Below, in pieces: positions 17,855-25,843 of a DNA stretch of 64,000 nt (position 1 is its first letter; the number at the start of each line of letters is the position of its first letter). A program made the translations under genes and the position numbers. Under the pieces are notes generated by a model, which did no database searches, was not told where the DNA came from, and saw nothing but the letters and a program-made list of their open reading frames with translations. Source of the stretch: Arthrobacter frigidicola (lineage in GTDB: Bacteria > Actinomycetota > Actinomycetes > Actinomycetales > Micrococcaceae); the NCBI GenBank assembly GCA_003602285.1, contig QZVU01000003.1, forward strand, positions 372,001 to 436,000, in the 5' to 3' direction.

Positions 17855-18788
17855 CGAGGCTCCTTCCGGTCAGGCGCAGGAACACGTCCTCGAGGGAGGA
17901 CCGGCGCACCAGGGAGGTGATGGGGTGGAGGCCGCGGGCGGTGACCTGCTCGAGGGCCGCCTCGCCGTCGGCGGCATAGATGAGGACCCGGTCGGGCAGG
18001 GTCTCGAGCCGCTCCCCGATGCCCTCGAGGTCGGCCGCCACGGTGGTGTTGCGTTCGGAGCCGAACCGCAGTTCGAGCACTTCGCGGGTCGAATGCTCCC
18101 GGATGAGGGTGGCCGGCGACCCCTCGGCCATGATCCTGCCCTTGTCCACGACCACCAGGCGGTCGCACAGCTGCTCGGCTTCGTCCATGTAGTGGGTCGT
18201 CAGGATCAGGGTGACCCCGGACTCCTTGAGGCGGAAGAGCCGGTCCCAGAGGATGTGGCGAGCCTGCGGGTCAAGGCCTGTCGTCGGCTCGTCGAGGAGC
18301 AGGATCTTCGGCTCGTTGATCAGCGACCGGGCGATGGTCAGCCGGCGCTTCATGCCGCCCGAGAGCGAGTCGACCTTGGCGCCGGCCTTCTCGGTAAGCT
18401 GCGCGAACTCGAGCAACTCGTCGACCTTGGGCTTCAGGTAGCTCATCGGCAGGCCGAAGTAGCGCCCGTACACCAGAAGGTTGTCGCGGACCCGCAGTTC
18501 CTCGTCGAGGTTGTCCTGCTGCGGCACGACGCCAAGGTGGGCACGGACCTCGGGGCCGTGCCGCTCGGGGTCGAGGCCCATGATGGAGAGCTCGCCCGAG
18601 GTGCGCTGGGAGACCCCGCCGATCATCTTCATCGTCGTCGACTTGCCGGCTCCGTTGGGGCCCAGCAGCCCGAAGGCCTCCCCTGCCGGCACCTCGAAGG
18701 AAATCCCGTCGACGGCGGCGAACTCGCCGTAGTGCTTCGTCAGGGCGCGCGCGGCAATAACAGGCTCAGCGGTGAGGTTGGGAGGCAC
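17847..18788 (-). CDS. ABC exporter ATP-binding protein (DrrA/NodI type)
   Basis: Energy-coupling subunit of the exporter. The 313-residue protein shows Walker A GPNGAGKST (about 39-47), the Q-loop GVVPQQDNLDEELRV, the signature LSGGMKRRL, Walker B KILLLDEPTTGLDPQ and the switch histidine in LILTTHYMDEAEQLCDR. The extra C-terminal 80 residues are typical of the DrrA subfamily. It starts the three-gene operon. The resistance or export substrate cannot be deduced. Confidence 0.93.
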   Translation of the reverse strand: MPPNLTAEPVIAARALTKHYGEFAAVDGISFEVPAGEAFGLLGPNGAGKSTTMKMIGGVSQRTSGELSIMGLDPERHGPEVRAHLGVVPQQDNLDEELRVRDNLLVYGRYFGLPMSYLKPKVDELLEFAQLTEKAGAKVDSLSGGMKRRLTIARSLINEPKILLLDEPTTGLDPQARHILWDRLFRLKESGVTLILTTHYMDEAEQLCDRLVVVDKGRIMAEGSPATLIREHSTREVLELRFGSERNTTVAADLEGIGERLETLPDRVLIYAADGEAALEQVTARGLHPITSLVRRSSLEDVFLRLTGRSLVD

Positions 18789-18864
18789 CAGCCAAGCCTA
18801 GGCCAGAAAAGTCATTGGGACTAGCCAATCCGGGCACGAGCGCGGCGACTGGACGGCCGGTGCG

Positions 18865-18935
18865 CCCGAAAACGACACGCAGCCCCGAAAACGACATTCG
18901 CACCGCATTTATCGGGTGCGAATGTCGTTTTCGGG
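18865..18935. repeat. Long inverted repeat with a tandem partial arm
   Basis: A perfect 21-bp inverted repeat has arms at 18884-18904 and 18915-18935 around a 10-base loop. The outer part of the left arm, CCCGAAAACGACA, occurs once more just upstream at 18865-18877. It lies 12 bases beyond the folD stop and 75 bases upstream of the ABC exporter, in a non-coding gap. The hairpin could end the glyA-folD transcript, but there is no T-run. Related, decayed arms occur at 63780-63923. Confidence 0.85.
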
Positions 18936-18946
18936 TGCGTTTGCGC

Positions 18947-19834
18947 CTAGAGCCGGCGTTCGGCGGCGTCGACCACATTGGCCAGCAGCATCGCCCGGGT
19001 CATGGGCCCGACGCCGCCGGGGTTGGGCGACAGCCAGCCGGCGACCTCGGCCGCGGCAGGTTCGACGTCGCCGGAAAGGACCGCCTTGCCCGTCTCGGGG
19101 TCCTCGATGCGGGTGACTCCGACGTCGAGCACGATCGCCCCGGGCTTGAGCTGCGCCGCCTTGATCATGCCGGGGAAGCCCGCGGCGGCCACGACGACGT
19201 CGGCCCGCGCGAGGTGGTCCTGGAGGTCGGTGGTGCCGGTGTGGGCGAGGGTGACCGTGGCGTTGACCGCCTTGCGGGTCAGGAGGAGCCCCAGGGGCCG
19301 GCCGACGGTGACGCCGCGGCCGACCACCAGCACGTTCCGCCCCGCGAGCTCGATGCCGTGGCGCCGCAGCAGTTCGATGATGCCGTTGGGCGTGCACGGC
19401 AGCGGCGAGGCCATCGGCGCGCCCACGTTGAGCACCAGCCGGCCCAGGTTGGTCGGGTGCAGGCCGTCGGCGTCCTTGTCGGGGTCGATCCGCTCGAGGA
19501 TGCGGTTCGTGTCGATGTGCTTCGGCAGGGGAAGCTGGACGATGTACCCGGTGGTTTCGTCGTCGGCGTTGAGTTCGTCGATGACCGCTTCGAGCTCCTC
19601 CTGTGTGATGGTCGCGGGCAGGTCCCGGCGGATCGAACGGATGCCGATCTGGGCGCAGTCGCGGTGCTTCCCCGCGACATAGGATTTGCTGGCCGGGTCG
19701 TCCCCCACGAGGACGGTGCCGAGGCCGGGCTGCACGCCGCGGGCGGCGAGCCCGCGGACCCGCACGGCGAGCTCGTCCTTGATCGCGGCGGCCGTGGCCT
19801 TGCCGTCGAGGACGCGGGCAGTGGTGGTGCTCAT
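18947..19834 (-). CDS. folD: Bifunctional methylenetetrahydrofolate dehydrogenase/methenyl-THF cyclohydrolase
   Basis: Interconverts 5,10-methylene-THF, methenyl-THF and 10-formyl-THF using NADP. The 295-residue protein has the [17 protein letters not shown] segment with the catalytic lysine, QLPLPKHID, and the Rossmann-type [14 protein letters not shown] loop. It ends in [13 protein letters not shown], a family signature. ATG 19834 overlaps the stop of a possible 54-codon gene (ATGA). With glyA it supplies one-carbon units, and it should share the ZTP-riboswitch-controlled transcript. Confidence 0.96.
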   Translation of the reverse strand: MSTTTARVLDGKATAAAIKDELAVRVRGLAARGVQPGLGTVLVGDDPASKSYVAGKHRDCAQIGIRSIRRDLPATITQEELEAVIDELNADDETTGYIVQLPLPKHIDTNRILERIDPDKDADGLHPTNLGRLVLNVGAPMASPLPCTPNGIIELLRRHGIELAGRNVLVVGRGVTVGRPLGLLLTRKAVNATVTLAHTGTTDLQDHLARADVVVAAAGFPGMIKAAQLKPGAIVLDVGVTRIEDPETGKAVLSGDVEPAAAEVAGWLSPNPGGVGPMTRAMLLANVVDAAERRL

Positions 19835-19995
19835 GGACGTTCTCCGGTCGTTTCAGGGGTCTCGATCAGTTCAAGAAGGAACGCCTTCCCGCGGTCGCAG
19901 CACCCGGTGAAGCAGCATTCCGCGCTGGGAATGTCGAACTCACCGGACGCCGCCGCCCGGGAGGAGGCGGCGCCCGCGGGGAGTTCTCCTACCAC
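19831..19995 (-). CDS. Possible 54-codon cysteine-rich protein between glyA and folD
   Basis: Not recognised. The frame begins at GTG 19995, seven bases before the end of glyA, and its TGA (19833-19831) overlaps the folD ATG. It would thus be coupled to both genes, and the 155-bp gap would have no free non-coding sequence. The product ends in [20 protein letters not shown] followed by [11 protein letters not shown]. The CC-x3-CC pair suggests metal binding. Codon third positions are G/C-rich, though less so than in flanking genes. There is no independent ribosome site, so re-initiation would be required. The packing supports a gene; the Ala/Ser-rich first 18 residues argue for caution. Confidence 0.42.
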   Translation of the reverse strand: MVGELPAGAASSRAAASGEFDIPSAECCFTGCCDRGKAFLLELIETPETTGERP

Positions 19996-21278
19996 TCCTC
20001 GTGGCCCGGGTACAGCGGGAAGTTGGCGGCGAGCGCCGATACCCGTGCCCGCAGGGCGGCGACGTCGGGGGACGGCTTGAGTGCGGCGGCGATGATTTCG
20101 GCGACCTCGGTGAACTCGGCGGCACCGAAGCCGCGCGTGGCCAGCGCCGGGGTGCCGATGCGCAGCCCGGAGGTGACCATGGGAGGCCGCGGGTCGAAGG
20201 GAACGGCGTTGCGGTTGACGGTGATGCCGACCGAGTGGAGGAGGTCCTCCGCCTGCTGCCCGTCGAGGCTCGAGTTGCGCAGGTCGACAAGCACCAGGTG
20301 CACGTCCGTGCCGCCGGTCAGGACGGAGACGCCGTGCTCGGTGACGTCGGACCCGGTGAGGCGCTCGGCGATGATCCGGGCGCCCTCGAGGACCCGCTCC
20401 TGGCGTTCCTTGAATTCGGCGGATCCCGCGATCTTGAAGGCGGTGGCCTTGGCGGCGATGACGTGCATCAGCGGCCCGCCCTGCTGGCCGGGGAAGACGC
20501 TCGAGTTGAGCTTCTTGGCCCAGTCCTGCTTGGCCAGGATGACTCCGGAGCGCGGACCGGCGAGGGTCTTGTGGACGGTTGAGGTCACCACGTCGGAGTA
20601 CTGGACCGGGCTGGGGTGCAGGCCCGCGGCGACGAGCCCGGCGAAGTGGGCCATATCGGTCCACAGCAGCGCACCGGTCTCGTCGGCGATGGAGCGGAAC
20701 GCCTCGAAGTCGAGGTGGCGCGGGTACGCGGACCAGCCGGCGATGAGGACGTCGGGCTTCTCGGCGAGCGCCTGGGCGCGGACCCGGTCCATGTCGAGCC
20801 GGTGGGTGTCCTCCTCGACACCGTAGGCGGCGACCTCGTAGAGCTTGCCCGAGAAGTTCAGCTTCATGCCGTGGGTGAGGTGCCCGCCGTGGGCCAGTGA
20901 GAGGCCCATGATCTTGTCGCCCGGTTTGATCATGGCGGCGAGGGCGGCGGCGTTGGCCTGCGCTCCCGAGTGCGGCTGCACGTTGGCGTACTCGGCGCCG
21001 AACAGCTCCTTGACGCGGGAGATGGCGAGGTTTTCGGCGACGTCGACGTGCTCGCAGCCGCCGTAGTAGCGGCGTCCCGGGTAGCCCTCGGCGTACTTGT
21101 TGGTCAGGACCGAGCCCTGGGCCTCAAGCACGGCGCGGGGCGCGAAGTTCTCAGAGGCGATCATTTCAAGGGTGTCCCGCTGGCGGCCCAGCTCGTCGCG
21201 CAGGACTGCGGCGATCTCCGGGTCGATCTCGGACAGCGGGGCGTTGGTGACGGAATCGGTCAGGGGCGAAGTGGTCAC
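19989..21278 (-). CDS. glyA: Serine hydroxymethyltransferase
   Basis: PLP enzyme converting serine and THF to glycine and 5,10-methylene-THF. The 429-residue protein has [11 protein letters not shown] (37-47), [18 protein letters not shown] (59-76) and [13 protein letters not shown] with the PLP lysine at Lys237. Length and motifs are normal. It starts at GTG 21278 with AGGAC seven bases upstream. A ZTP riboswitch occupies the leader. It heads the operon with the possible 54-codon gene and folD. Confidence 0.97.
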   Translation of the reverse strand: MTTSPLTDSVTNAPLSEIDPEIAAVLRDELGRQRDTLEMIASENFAPRAVLEAQGSVLTNKYAEGYPGRRYYGGCEHVDVAENLAISRVKELFGAEYANVQPHSGAQANAAALAAMIKPGDKIMGLSLAHGGHLTHGMKLNFSGKLYEVAAYGVEEDTHRLDMDRVRAQALAEKPDVLIAGWSAYPRHLDFEAFRSIADETGALLWTDMAHFAGLVAAGLHPSPVQYSDVVTSTVHKTLAGPRSGVILAKQDWAKKLNSSVFPGQQGGPLMHVIAAKATAFKIAGSAEFKERQERVLEGARIIAERLTGSDVTEHGVSVLTGGTDVHLVLVDLRNSSLDGQQAEDLLHSVGITVNRNAVPFDPRPPMVTSGLRIGTPALATRGFGAAEFTEVAEIIAAALKPSPDVAALRARVSALAANFPLYPGHEEW

Positions 21279-21375
21279 GAAAGGTCCTTCGGTGGTGGGG
21301 TGCTTTACAGCTCAGGCTACCCGCAGCACTGTGGTGCAGCCCACCCGGGGCGGCGCGCAGCGGCGGAAGTAACCC

Positions 21376-21500
21376 CCGGCCCAGGCGTGCGATCCGTGGT
21401 TGGCACAGTGCCCCGCAGGGTCCTTCGGGCCCTCGCCCGGCTCCCTGCAGTGCGTGCCGCTTCCCGGTGGTTGCCCACCCTACGCCAGTCGCGGCGCCAC
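21376..21500 (-). ncRNA. ZTP riboswitch (pfl motif) upstream of glyA
   Basis: Read on the minus strand, the leader of glyA contains GACTGGCG (21490-21483), then GGGTGGGCAACCACCGGGAA and GCG. After a variable hairpin (TGCAGGG paired with CCCTGCG) comes CGCACGCCTGGGC ending near 21379. These are the two conserved halves of the pfl RNA: the GACUGGCG...ACCACCGGG...AGCG domain and the CCGCCUGGGC pseudoknot partner. The RNA binds ZTP/ZMP and turns on one-carbon and purine genes; glyA and folD are among its best-known targets. Its end lies about 97 bases before the glyA start. No T-run follows, so control may be at translation or through Rho. Confidence 0.9.
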
Positions 21501-21502
21501 CT

Positions 21503-21508
21503 ATCCTA
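21503..21508 (-). promoter_or_regulatory. Candidate -10 box of the glyA operon
   Basis: TAGGAT on the minus strand sits just upstream of the riboswitch. Transcription would then begin at or a few bases before the first conserved riboswitch base. No convincing -35 hexamer is visible. Confidence 0.35.
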
Positions 21509-21833
21509 GCCGCAGCGCTCCGGACGGTGCCACCCGGGCCAGTGGATCCCGGGGCACCTTACGCTGTCGTCCGCAGTCCCGGCCGCGGTCCCGGCCGCGG
21601 TCCCGGCCGCGGTGCCGGCGGGAGTTCCAGCGCCGTGCCTGGCGCCGTAGCGGGATGGGTACCGACCTGCTGCCGGGGAGGCCTTTCCGGCGATGTGATG
21701 CTCCTCATGGAGGGCTCCATTTGGGGCCGGCGCCGGAATACCCGTGGATTTGGGCCGGTTGCACCGTTCACATGCCCGGTCTCAGCCGGGCCGATGGATG
21801 CCGGTGCCGACGCCGGTGGAACAGGGCGGGATA
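21509..21833. other. Intergenic region between the glyA leader and the monooxygenase gene
   Basis: No credible coding sequence. At 21577-21612 it contains three perfect tandem copies of TCCCGGCCGCGG, a unit that embeds the palindrome CCGCGG. A Gly/Ser/Pro-rich open frame crosses it but has no family likeness and no ribosome site. No promoter for the plus-strand gene could be picked out. Confidence 0.55.
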
Positions 21834-22925
21834 GTGGACAACGAAGTGCGCGAGACGGATATCGTCGTCATCGGGGCCGGCCAGGCCGGCCTGAGCAGTG
21901 GGTACTACCTGCGCAGGCGCGGGATCGAGCCGGGCAGCGGCTTCGTGATGCTCGATGCGAACGACGGCCCCGGAGGCGCCTGGCGCCACCGCTGGCCGTC
22001 GCTGACGTTCGATGCCGCCCACGGACTCCACCCGCTGCCGGGCCTGCCCTTCGAAACCCCCGACCCGAAGGAGCCGTCCTCGGCCGTCGTGACCCGCTAC
22101 TACGGCGCCTACGAGGCGGAGTTCGGGCTCCCGGTGATCCGCCCGGCGCGCGTGGCCCGGGTGGAACGCATCGACGGTGGGGAACGCCTCGAGGTCACCG
22201 GCCGCGAGGGCATCTCCTGGCGGGCGCGGGCCGTCATCAACGCCACCGGCACCTGGGACAGCCCCTACCTGCCCTACTATCCGGGGCGGGAGCTCTTTCG
22301 CGGCCGGCAGCTTCACACCCACGGGTTCCGCGCCGCCTCGGACTTCACCGGCAAACGGGTCCTCGTGGTCGGCGGAGGGACCTCGGCCGCCCAGTTCCTG
22401 CTCCAGCTCAACGACGCCGGCGCCAGCACCGTCTGGAGCACCCGCCGGCCCCTGGAATGGTTCGACCGCGACTTCACCCCGGAATGGGGACGGGACATCG
22501 AGGCCGCTGTCAACGCCCGCACCCGCGCCGGGCTTCCCCCGAAGAGTGTCGTGGGCACCACGGGCATTTCCCTCACGGCGCAGTACGCGGCCGGCATCGA
22601 GGCGGGAATCCTCGTCTCACGCGGGCCGATGCGGCGGCTCACCGAACACGGCGTCGAACTCGAGGACGGCACCTACGAACCCGTCGACGTCGTGCTTTGG
22701 GCCACCGGCTTCCGGGCCTCTATCGACCATCTGGCCCCGCTGCACCTGCGCGAGCCCGGCGGGGGCATCCGCATGGACGGCGTCCGGGTGATGCGCGAGG
22801 ACCGCCTCCTGATGGTCGGCTACGGTGCGTCCGCCTCCACGGTGGGGGCCACCCGCGCGGGCCGCGCCGCCGCCCTGGCTGCGCTGAAGGTTCTGGGTTC
22901 CCGGGAACCGGTGCCTGCCCGGTAG
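21834..22925 (+). CDS. FAD-dependent oxidoreductase, flavin-containing monooxygenase-like
   Basis: Single-component flavoprotein that probably oxygenates a small organic molecule using NAD(P)H and FAD. GTG 21834 gives 363 residues. The FAD-binding GAGQAG is at 14-19, with GGAWRHRWPSLTF shortly after. The second nucleotide-binding motif, VLVVGGGTSAAQF, is mid-protein, followed by the ATGFRASIDHLAPL segment typical of FMO/Baeyer-Villiger relatives. The full FMO fingerprint (FxGxxxHxxx) is not exact here; the matching place reads LHTHGFRAASDF. It precedes purU by 25 bases and could be co-transcribed with it. Confidence 0.85.
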   Translation: MDNEVRETDIVVIGAGQAGLSSGYYLRRRGIEPGSGFVMLDANDGPGGAWRHRWPSLTFDAAHGLHPLPGLPFETPDPKEPSSAVVTRYYGAYEAEFGLPVIRPARVARVERIDGGERLEVTGREGISWRARAVINATGTWDSPYLPYYPGRELFRGRQLHTHGFRAASDFTGKRVLVVGGGTSAAQFLLQLNDAGASTVWSTRRPLEWFDRDFTPEWGRDIEAAVNARTRAGLPPKSVVGTTGISLTAQYAAGIEAGILVSRGPMRRLTEHGVELEDGTYEPVDVVLWATGFRASIDHLAPLHLREPGGGIRMDGVRVMREDRLLMVGYGASASTVGATRAGRAAALAALKVLGSREPVPAR

Positions 22926-22950
22926 CCCGGGACCCCGGTAGCCTTGGACG

Positions 22951-23808
22951 GTGACCGCACCAGCATCGAGCTCCTATTCCCTCACGCTCTCCTGCCCCGA
23001 CCGGCCGGGCATCGTCCACGGAGTGTCCGGGGCCCTCGTCGCCGCCGGCGCAAACATCACCGAGTCCCAGCAGTACGGGAGCCCGGACACGGGCACCTTC
23101 TTCATGCGCGTGGCACTGGCCACGGACGCCGGTGAGGCCGAACTGCGCCGGCAGCTGGAGCCGGTCGCCCGTTCCTTCGGCATGGACTGGGAGCTTAACG
23201 TCGACGGCACGCCCACCCGCACGCTGATCCTGGTCTCGAAGGCCGCCCACTGCCTCAACGACCTGCTGTTCCAGCACCGCTCCGGTACGCTGCCCATCGA
23301 GGTTCCGGTGATCGTCTCGAACCATCCCGACCTTGCGGACCTCGCCGCATTCTACGGAGTGGAGTTCCACCACATCCCCGTGACTCCGGAGACGAAGGAG
23401 GACGCCGAGGAGCAGCTGCGCGCGCTCATCGTTGAACACCGGATCGACCTCGTGGTGCTCGCCCGGTACATGCAGATCCTCAGCGACGGCCTCTGCGCCG
23501 ACCTGCGCGGGCGGGCCATCAACATCCACCACTCCTTCCTCCCCTCCTTCAAGGGCGCGCGCCCCTACCACCAGGCGCACGCCCGCGGCGTGAAGCTGAT
23601 CGGCGCCACGGCGCACTACGTCACCGGGGCGCTTGACGAGGGCCCGATCATCGAACAGGAGGTGATCCGGGTAGACCACGCCCGCAGCGTCGAGCAGTTC
23701 GTGGCCATCGGGCGGGAGCTGGAGGGGCGCGCCCTGGTGCAGGCCGTTCAGTGGCACGCCGAACACCGGGTCCTGCTCGACGGGCAACGGACCATCGTCT
23801 TCAACTAG
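22951..23808 (+). CDS. purU: Formyltetrahydrofolate deformylase
   Basis: Hydrolyses 10-formyl-THF to formate and THF, balancing the folate pool. The 285-residue protein starts at GTG 22951. It has an N-terminal ACT domain (about 8-85, LTLSCPDRPGIVHGVSGAL) and a C-terminal formyltransferase-fold domain with the catalytic triad Asn191, His193 (NIHHSFLPSFKG) and Asp229 (ALDEGPIIEQ). Motifs and length are complete. Its location next to the glyA-folD operon groups three one-carbon enzymes within 5 kb. Confidence 0.95.
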   Translation: MTAPASSSYSLTLSCPDRPGIVHGVSGALVAAGANITESQQYGSPDTGTFFMRVALATDAGEAELRRQLEPVARSFGMDWELNVDGTPTRTLILVSKAAHCLNDLLFQHRSGTLPIEVPVIVSNHPDLADLAAFYGVEFHHIPVTPETKEDAEEQLRALIVEHRIDLVVLARYMQILSDGLCADLRGRAINIHHSFLPSFKGARPYHQAHARGVKLIGATAHYVTGALDEGPIIEQEVIRVDHARSVEQFVAIGRELEGRALVQAVQWHAEHRVLLDGQRTIVFN

Positions 23809-23813
23809 GGTGG

Positions 23814-23829
23814 TTACCTATAGTAGGTT
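23814..23829. promoter_or_regulatory. TetR operator, copy 1 (upstream of the regulator)
   Basis: TTACCTATAGTAGGTT contains the perfect inverted repeat ACCTA-TAG-TAGGT. Read on the other strand it is AACCTACTATAGGTAA, which matches 13 of 16 bases of the element upstream of the neighbouring oxidoreductase gene (25157-25172). It lies 20 bases before the regulator start. Confidence 0.65.
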
Positions 23830-23848
23830 GTGAGAAGGATGCGTTGAT

Positions 23849-24490
23849 GTGAAGACCGGGACAGGTGACGTCATGGGGGGAACAGGTCCGCGCAGGCTTT
23901 CCAGGGCGGACCGCCGGCAACAGCTGCTTGAAACGGCATTGCTGATCGTGCGTGAGGAAGGCGCGGATCGGCTGACGCTGGGACATCTGGCGGCCCGGGC
24001 GGGAGTATCCAAACCCATCGCGTACGAGCATTTCGGCAGCCGCTCCGGTCTGCTTATCGAGCTGTACAGGTCCCTCGACGCCGACCAGGTGCGGAAGCTC
24101 CGGACTGCGCTGGCGGATGGGGCGGGTACGCTCCAGGAGACTGCAGTACTCCTAGCGACCACTTACATCCATTGCGCTGCCGATACCAACGGTGACTGGC
24201 AGGCTGTCGGCGCGGCTTTGGCCGGCAGCGATGAGAAGGATGCCGTCCTCCAGGAAATGGTCGATGGTTACGTGAAGCTGTTTGCCGCCGCCTTGGCTCC
24301 CCACACCCCGCTGGGGCCAGAGGAGCTCGAACTGCGCTGCATAGGACTGGTGGGTGCCGGCGAAGCGCTGGCTGCCGCGATGGTGCGGGGCGGCTGCAGT
24401 GAGATCGACGCCGCACATACTTTCACGACGCTGATCCCCGCCGGGCTCGCAGCCTTCGGTGACCACGTGTCGACGTCGTCGCCGCGATGA
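23849..24490 (+). CDS. TetR/AcrR family transcriptional regulator
   Basis: Dimeric DNA-binding repressor of 213 residues. The N-terminal helix-turn-helix is clear: LTLGHLAARAGVSKPIAYEH and FGSRSGLL (about 42-69). The C-terminal domain (80-205) is variable, as expected for a ligand pocket. The GTG start at 23849 is the longest; ATG 23873 (MGGTGPRRLSRADRR) is an alternative. It converges on the flavodoxin-like oxidoreductase gene, and both genes carry nearly the same operator upstream. It therefore probably represses itself and that gene until a quinone or electrophile-like ligand appears. Base composition is visibly less GC-rich than that of flanking genes, a hint of transfer. Confidence 0.9.
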   Translation: MKTGTGDVMGGTGPRRLSRADRRQQLLETALLIVREEGADRLTLGHLAARAGVSKPIAYEHFGSRSGLLIELYRSLDADQVRKLRTALADGAGTLQETAVLLATTYIHCAADTNGDWQAVGAALAGSDEKDAVLQEMVDGYVKLFAAALAPHTPLGPEELELRCIGLVGAGEALAAAMVRGGCSEIDAAHTFTTLIPAGLAAFGDHVSTSSPR

Positions 24491-24514
24491 ACCGGATCCG
24501 CCGGGCCAGTTGAC

Positions 24515-25129
24515 CTACACCGGCAGGCGATCAGCCGCGGTTATCGCCTGAGCAATGTCCTGCGCAAGCTGTTTTGTCTCTTCGGCAAGGGCTGTGGCCG
24601 TCTTCGTCTCGGAGTCATAAAGGTACCGGGTCGACCCTCGCCGAGCTCCGCAGAAATCCACAATTCCGTGCTCGATCTGCGTGCTGAGCGAGGTCCCGTA
24701 CCCATGTCGCTGATACCCGTCGGCGTCACCTCCGGCGATCGGAACCAGGTGGATGGTCAGTCGTTGCAGCTTCGGCGTCAGCGATCCGCCTTCCGGTTGG
24801 TCAAAGGCCCAGCCATTGACAAAAACGCGGTCGATCCAGCCCTTGAGCAGCGCCGGCATCGACCACCAGTACACCGGGAAAACCAGGATGAGATGCTCGA
24901 CCCGATCAAGGCGTTTCTGCTCGGCAGCTACGTCGCCAGGCACTGCGGCGCCCCGGCGGTAAGCCGAGCGATCGCCGGCATTGAACCGCGGATCGAACTT
25001 CTCAGCAGCGAGATCGGCCACCTCGCTCGATACGCCGGCGTCGGTGAGCGCATCACCAACCTCTGCAGCGACCCGATGACTGAGCGAACCCAGATCAGGG
25101 TGAGCAACGACGATCAGAGCCCGCGTCAT
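24515..25129 (-). CDS. Flavodoxin-fold NAD(P)H oxidoreductase (NQO1/KefF/MdaB type)
   Basis: FMN or FAD enzyme expected to reduce quinones by two electrons. ATG 25129 follows AAGGAGAAGG and gives 204 residues; an in-frame start at 25147 is less well placed. It begins ALIVVAHPDLGSLSHRVA, the flavodoxin-like phosphate-binding turn. It also has LILVFPVYWWSMPALLKGWI and DRVFVNGWAFDQ, both hallmarks of this family. It stands between the TetR gene (24 bp, convergent) and its own operator. Likely a TetR-controlled detoxification gene; the physiological substrate is unknown. Confidence 0.9.
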   Translation of the reverse strand: MTRALIVVAHPDLGSLSHRVAAEVGDALTDAGVSSEVADLAAEKFDPRFNAGDRSAYRRGAAVPGDVAAEQKRLDRVEHLILVFPVYWWSMPALLKGWIDRVFVNGWAFDQPEGGSLTPKLQRLTIHLVPIAGGDADGYQRHGYGTSLSTQIEHGIVDFCGARRGSTRYLYDSETKTATALAEETKQLAQDIAQAITAADRLPV

Positions 25130-25156
25130 GACCTTCTCCTTCGACATGCTCGAAAT

Positions 25157-25172
25157 AACCTACCGTCGGTAA
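25157..25172. promoter_or_regulatory. TetR operator, copy 2 (upstream of the oxidoreductase)
   Basis: AACCTACCGTCGGTAA contains the palindrome TACCG-T-CGGTA and matches 13 of 16 bases of the element upstream of the TetR gene. It is 28 bases before the oxidoreductase start, within the expected promoter. The surroundings are AT-rich for this genome and include TAGGTTAT as a possible -10. Confidence 0.65.
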
Positions 25173-25289
25173 GTTACTAACAGTAGGATAAGGCGGGCCC
25201 GTATGGCAAGGCTCCAGCGCTGACCGCGGGACGGCGGAACGAAGGGCGCACCTGCCGCGGGACCCCATCTGGAGTCCTATGCTGGCCGT

Positions 25290-25811
25290 ATGGCCCACCT
25301 CATCAGCATCAACGGATCCAGCCCGAGCATCGCCGGCACAGCATTCACGGCACCCACCGCATCGATCATCGGCGACGTGGTGCTCGGCGAGTCGGCCAGC
25401 GCCTTCTACGGGGTCAGCGTGCGCGCCGATACCGCGCCCATCCGGGTGGGCGAGGGAAGCAACCTCCAGGACAACGTGGTGGTCCATGCCGATCCGGGCT
25501 TCCCCACGACCATCGGCAGCGGAGTCAGCGTCGGCCACGGCGCCGTGGTCCACGGCTGCACCATCGAAAACGACTGCCTGATCGGCATGAACGCCACGGT
25601 GCTCAACGGGGCGGTCATCGGGGCGGAGTCGCTGGTGGCCGCCGGCGCCGTCGTGCTCGAGGGAACGGTCGTCCCGCCCCGCTCGCTCGTGGCCGGCGTC
25701 CCCGGGAAGGTCCGCCGACCCCTCTCCGAGGAGGAGGTGGCCGGCATCCGGGACAACGCCACGAGCTACCGCGGCCTGGCACGGCAGCATCAAGCTGCGT
25801 TAACTTCTTGA
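25290..25811 (+). CDS. Gamma-class carbonic anhydrase family protein
   Basis: Trimeric left-handed beta-helix protein of 173 residues built from hexapeptide repeats (for example IGDVVLGES, IRVGEGSNLQDNVVVHADP, IGSGVSVGHGAVVHGC, IGMNATVLNGAVIG). The zinc-ligand histidines are present in VVHADPG, VGHGAVVHG and its HG pair. Homologues include YrdA/PaaY-type proteins, some with carbonic anhydrase or thioesterase activity, so the reaction is not certain. It stands alone before the ROK regulator, 32 bp away. Confidence 0.9.
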   Translation: MAHLISINGSSPSIAGTAFTAPTASIIGDVVLGESASAFYGVSVRADTAPIRVGEGSNLQDNVVVHADPGFPTTIGSGVSVGHGAVVHGCTIENDCLIGMNATVLNGAVIGAESLVAAGAVVLEGTVVPPRSLVAGVPGKVRRPLSEEEVAGIRDNATSYRGLARQHQAALTS

Positions 25812-25843
25812 CTACAAACGAGCGCTGAGGCACCCTTGGATAC

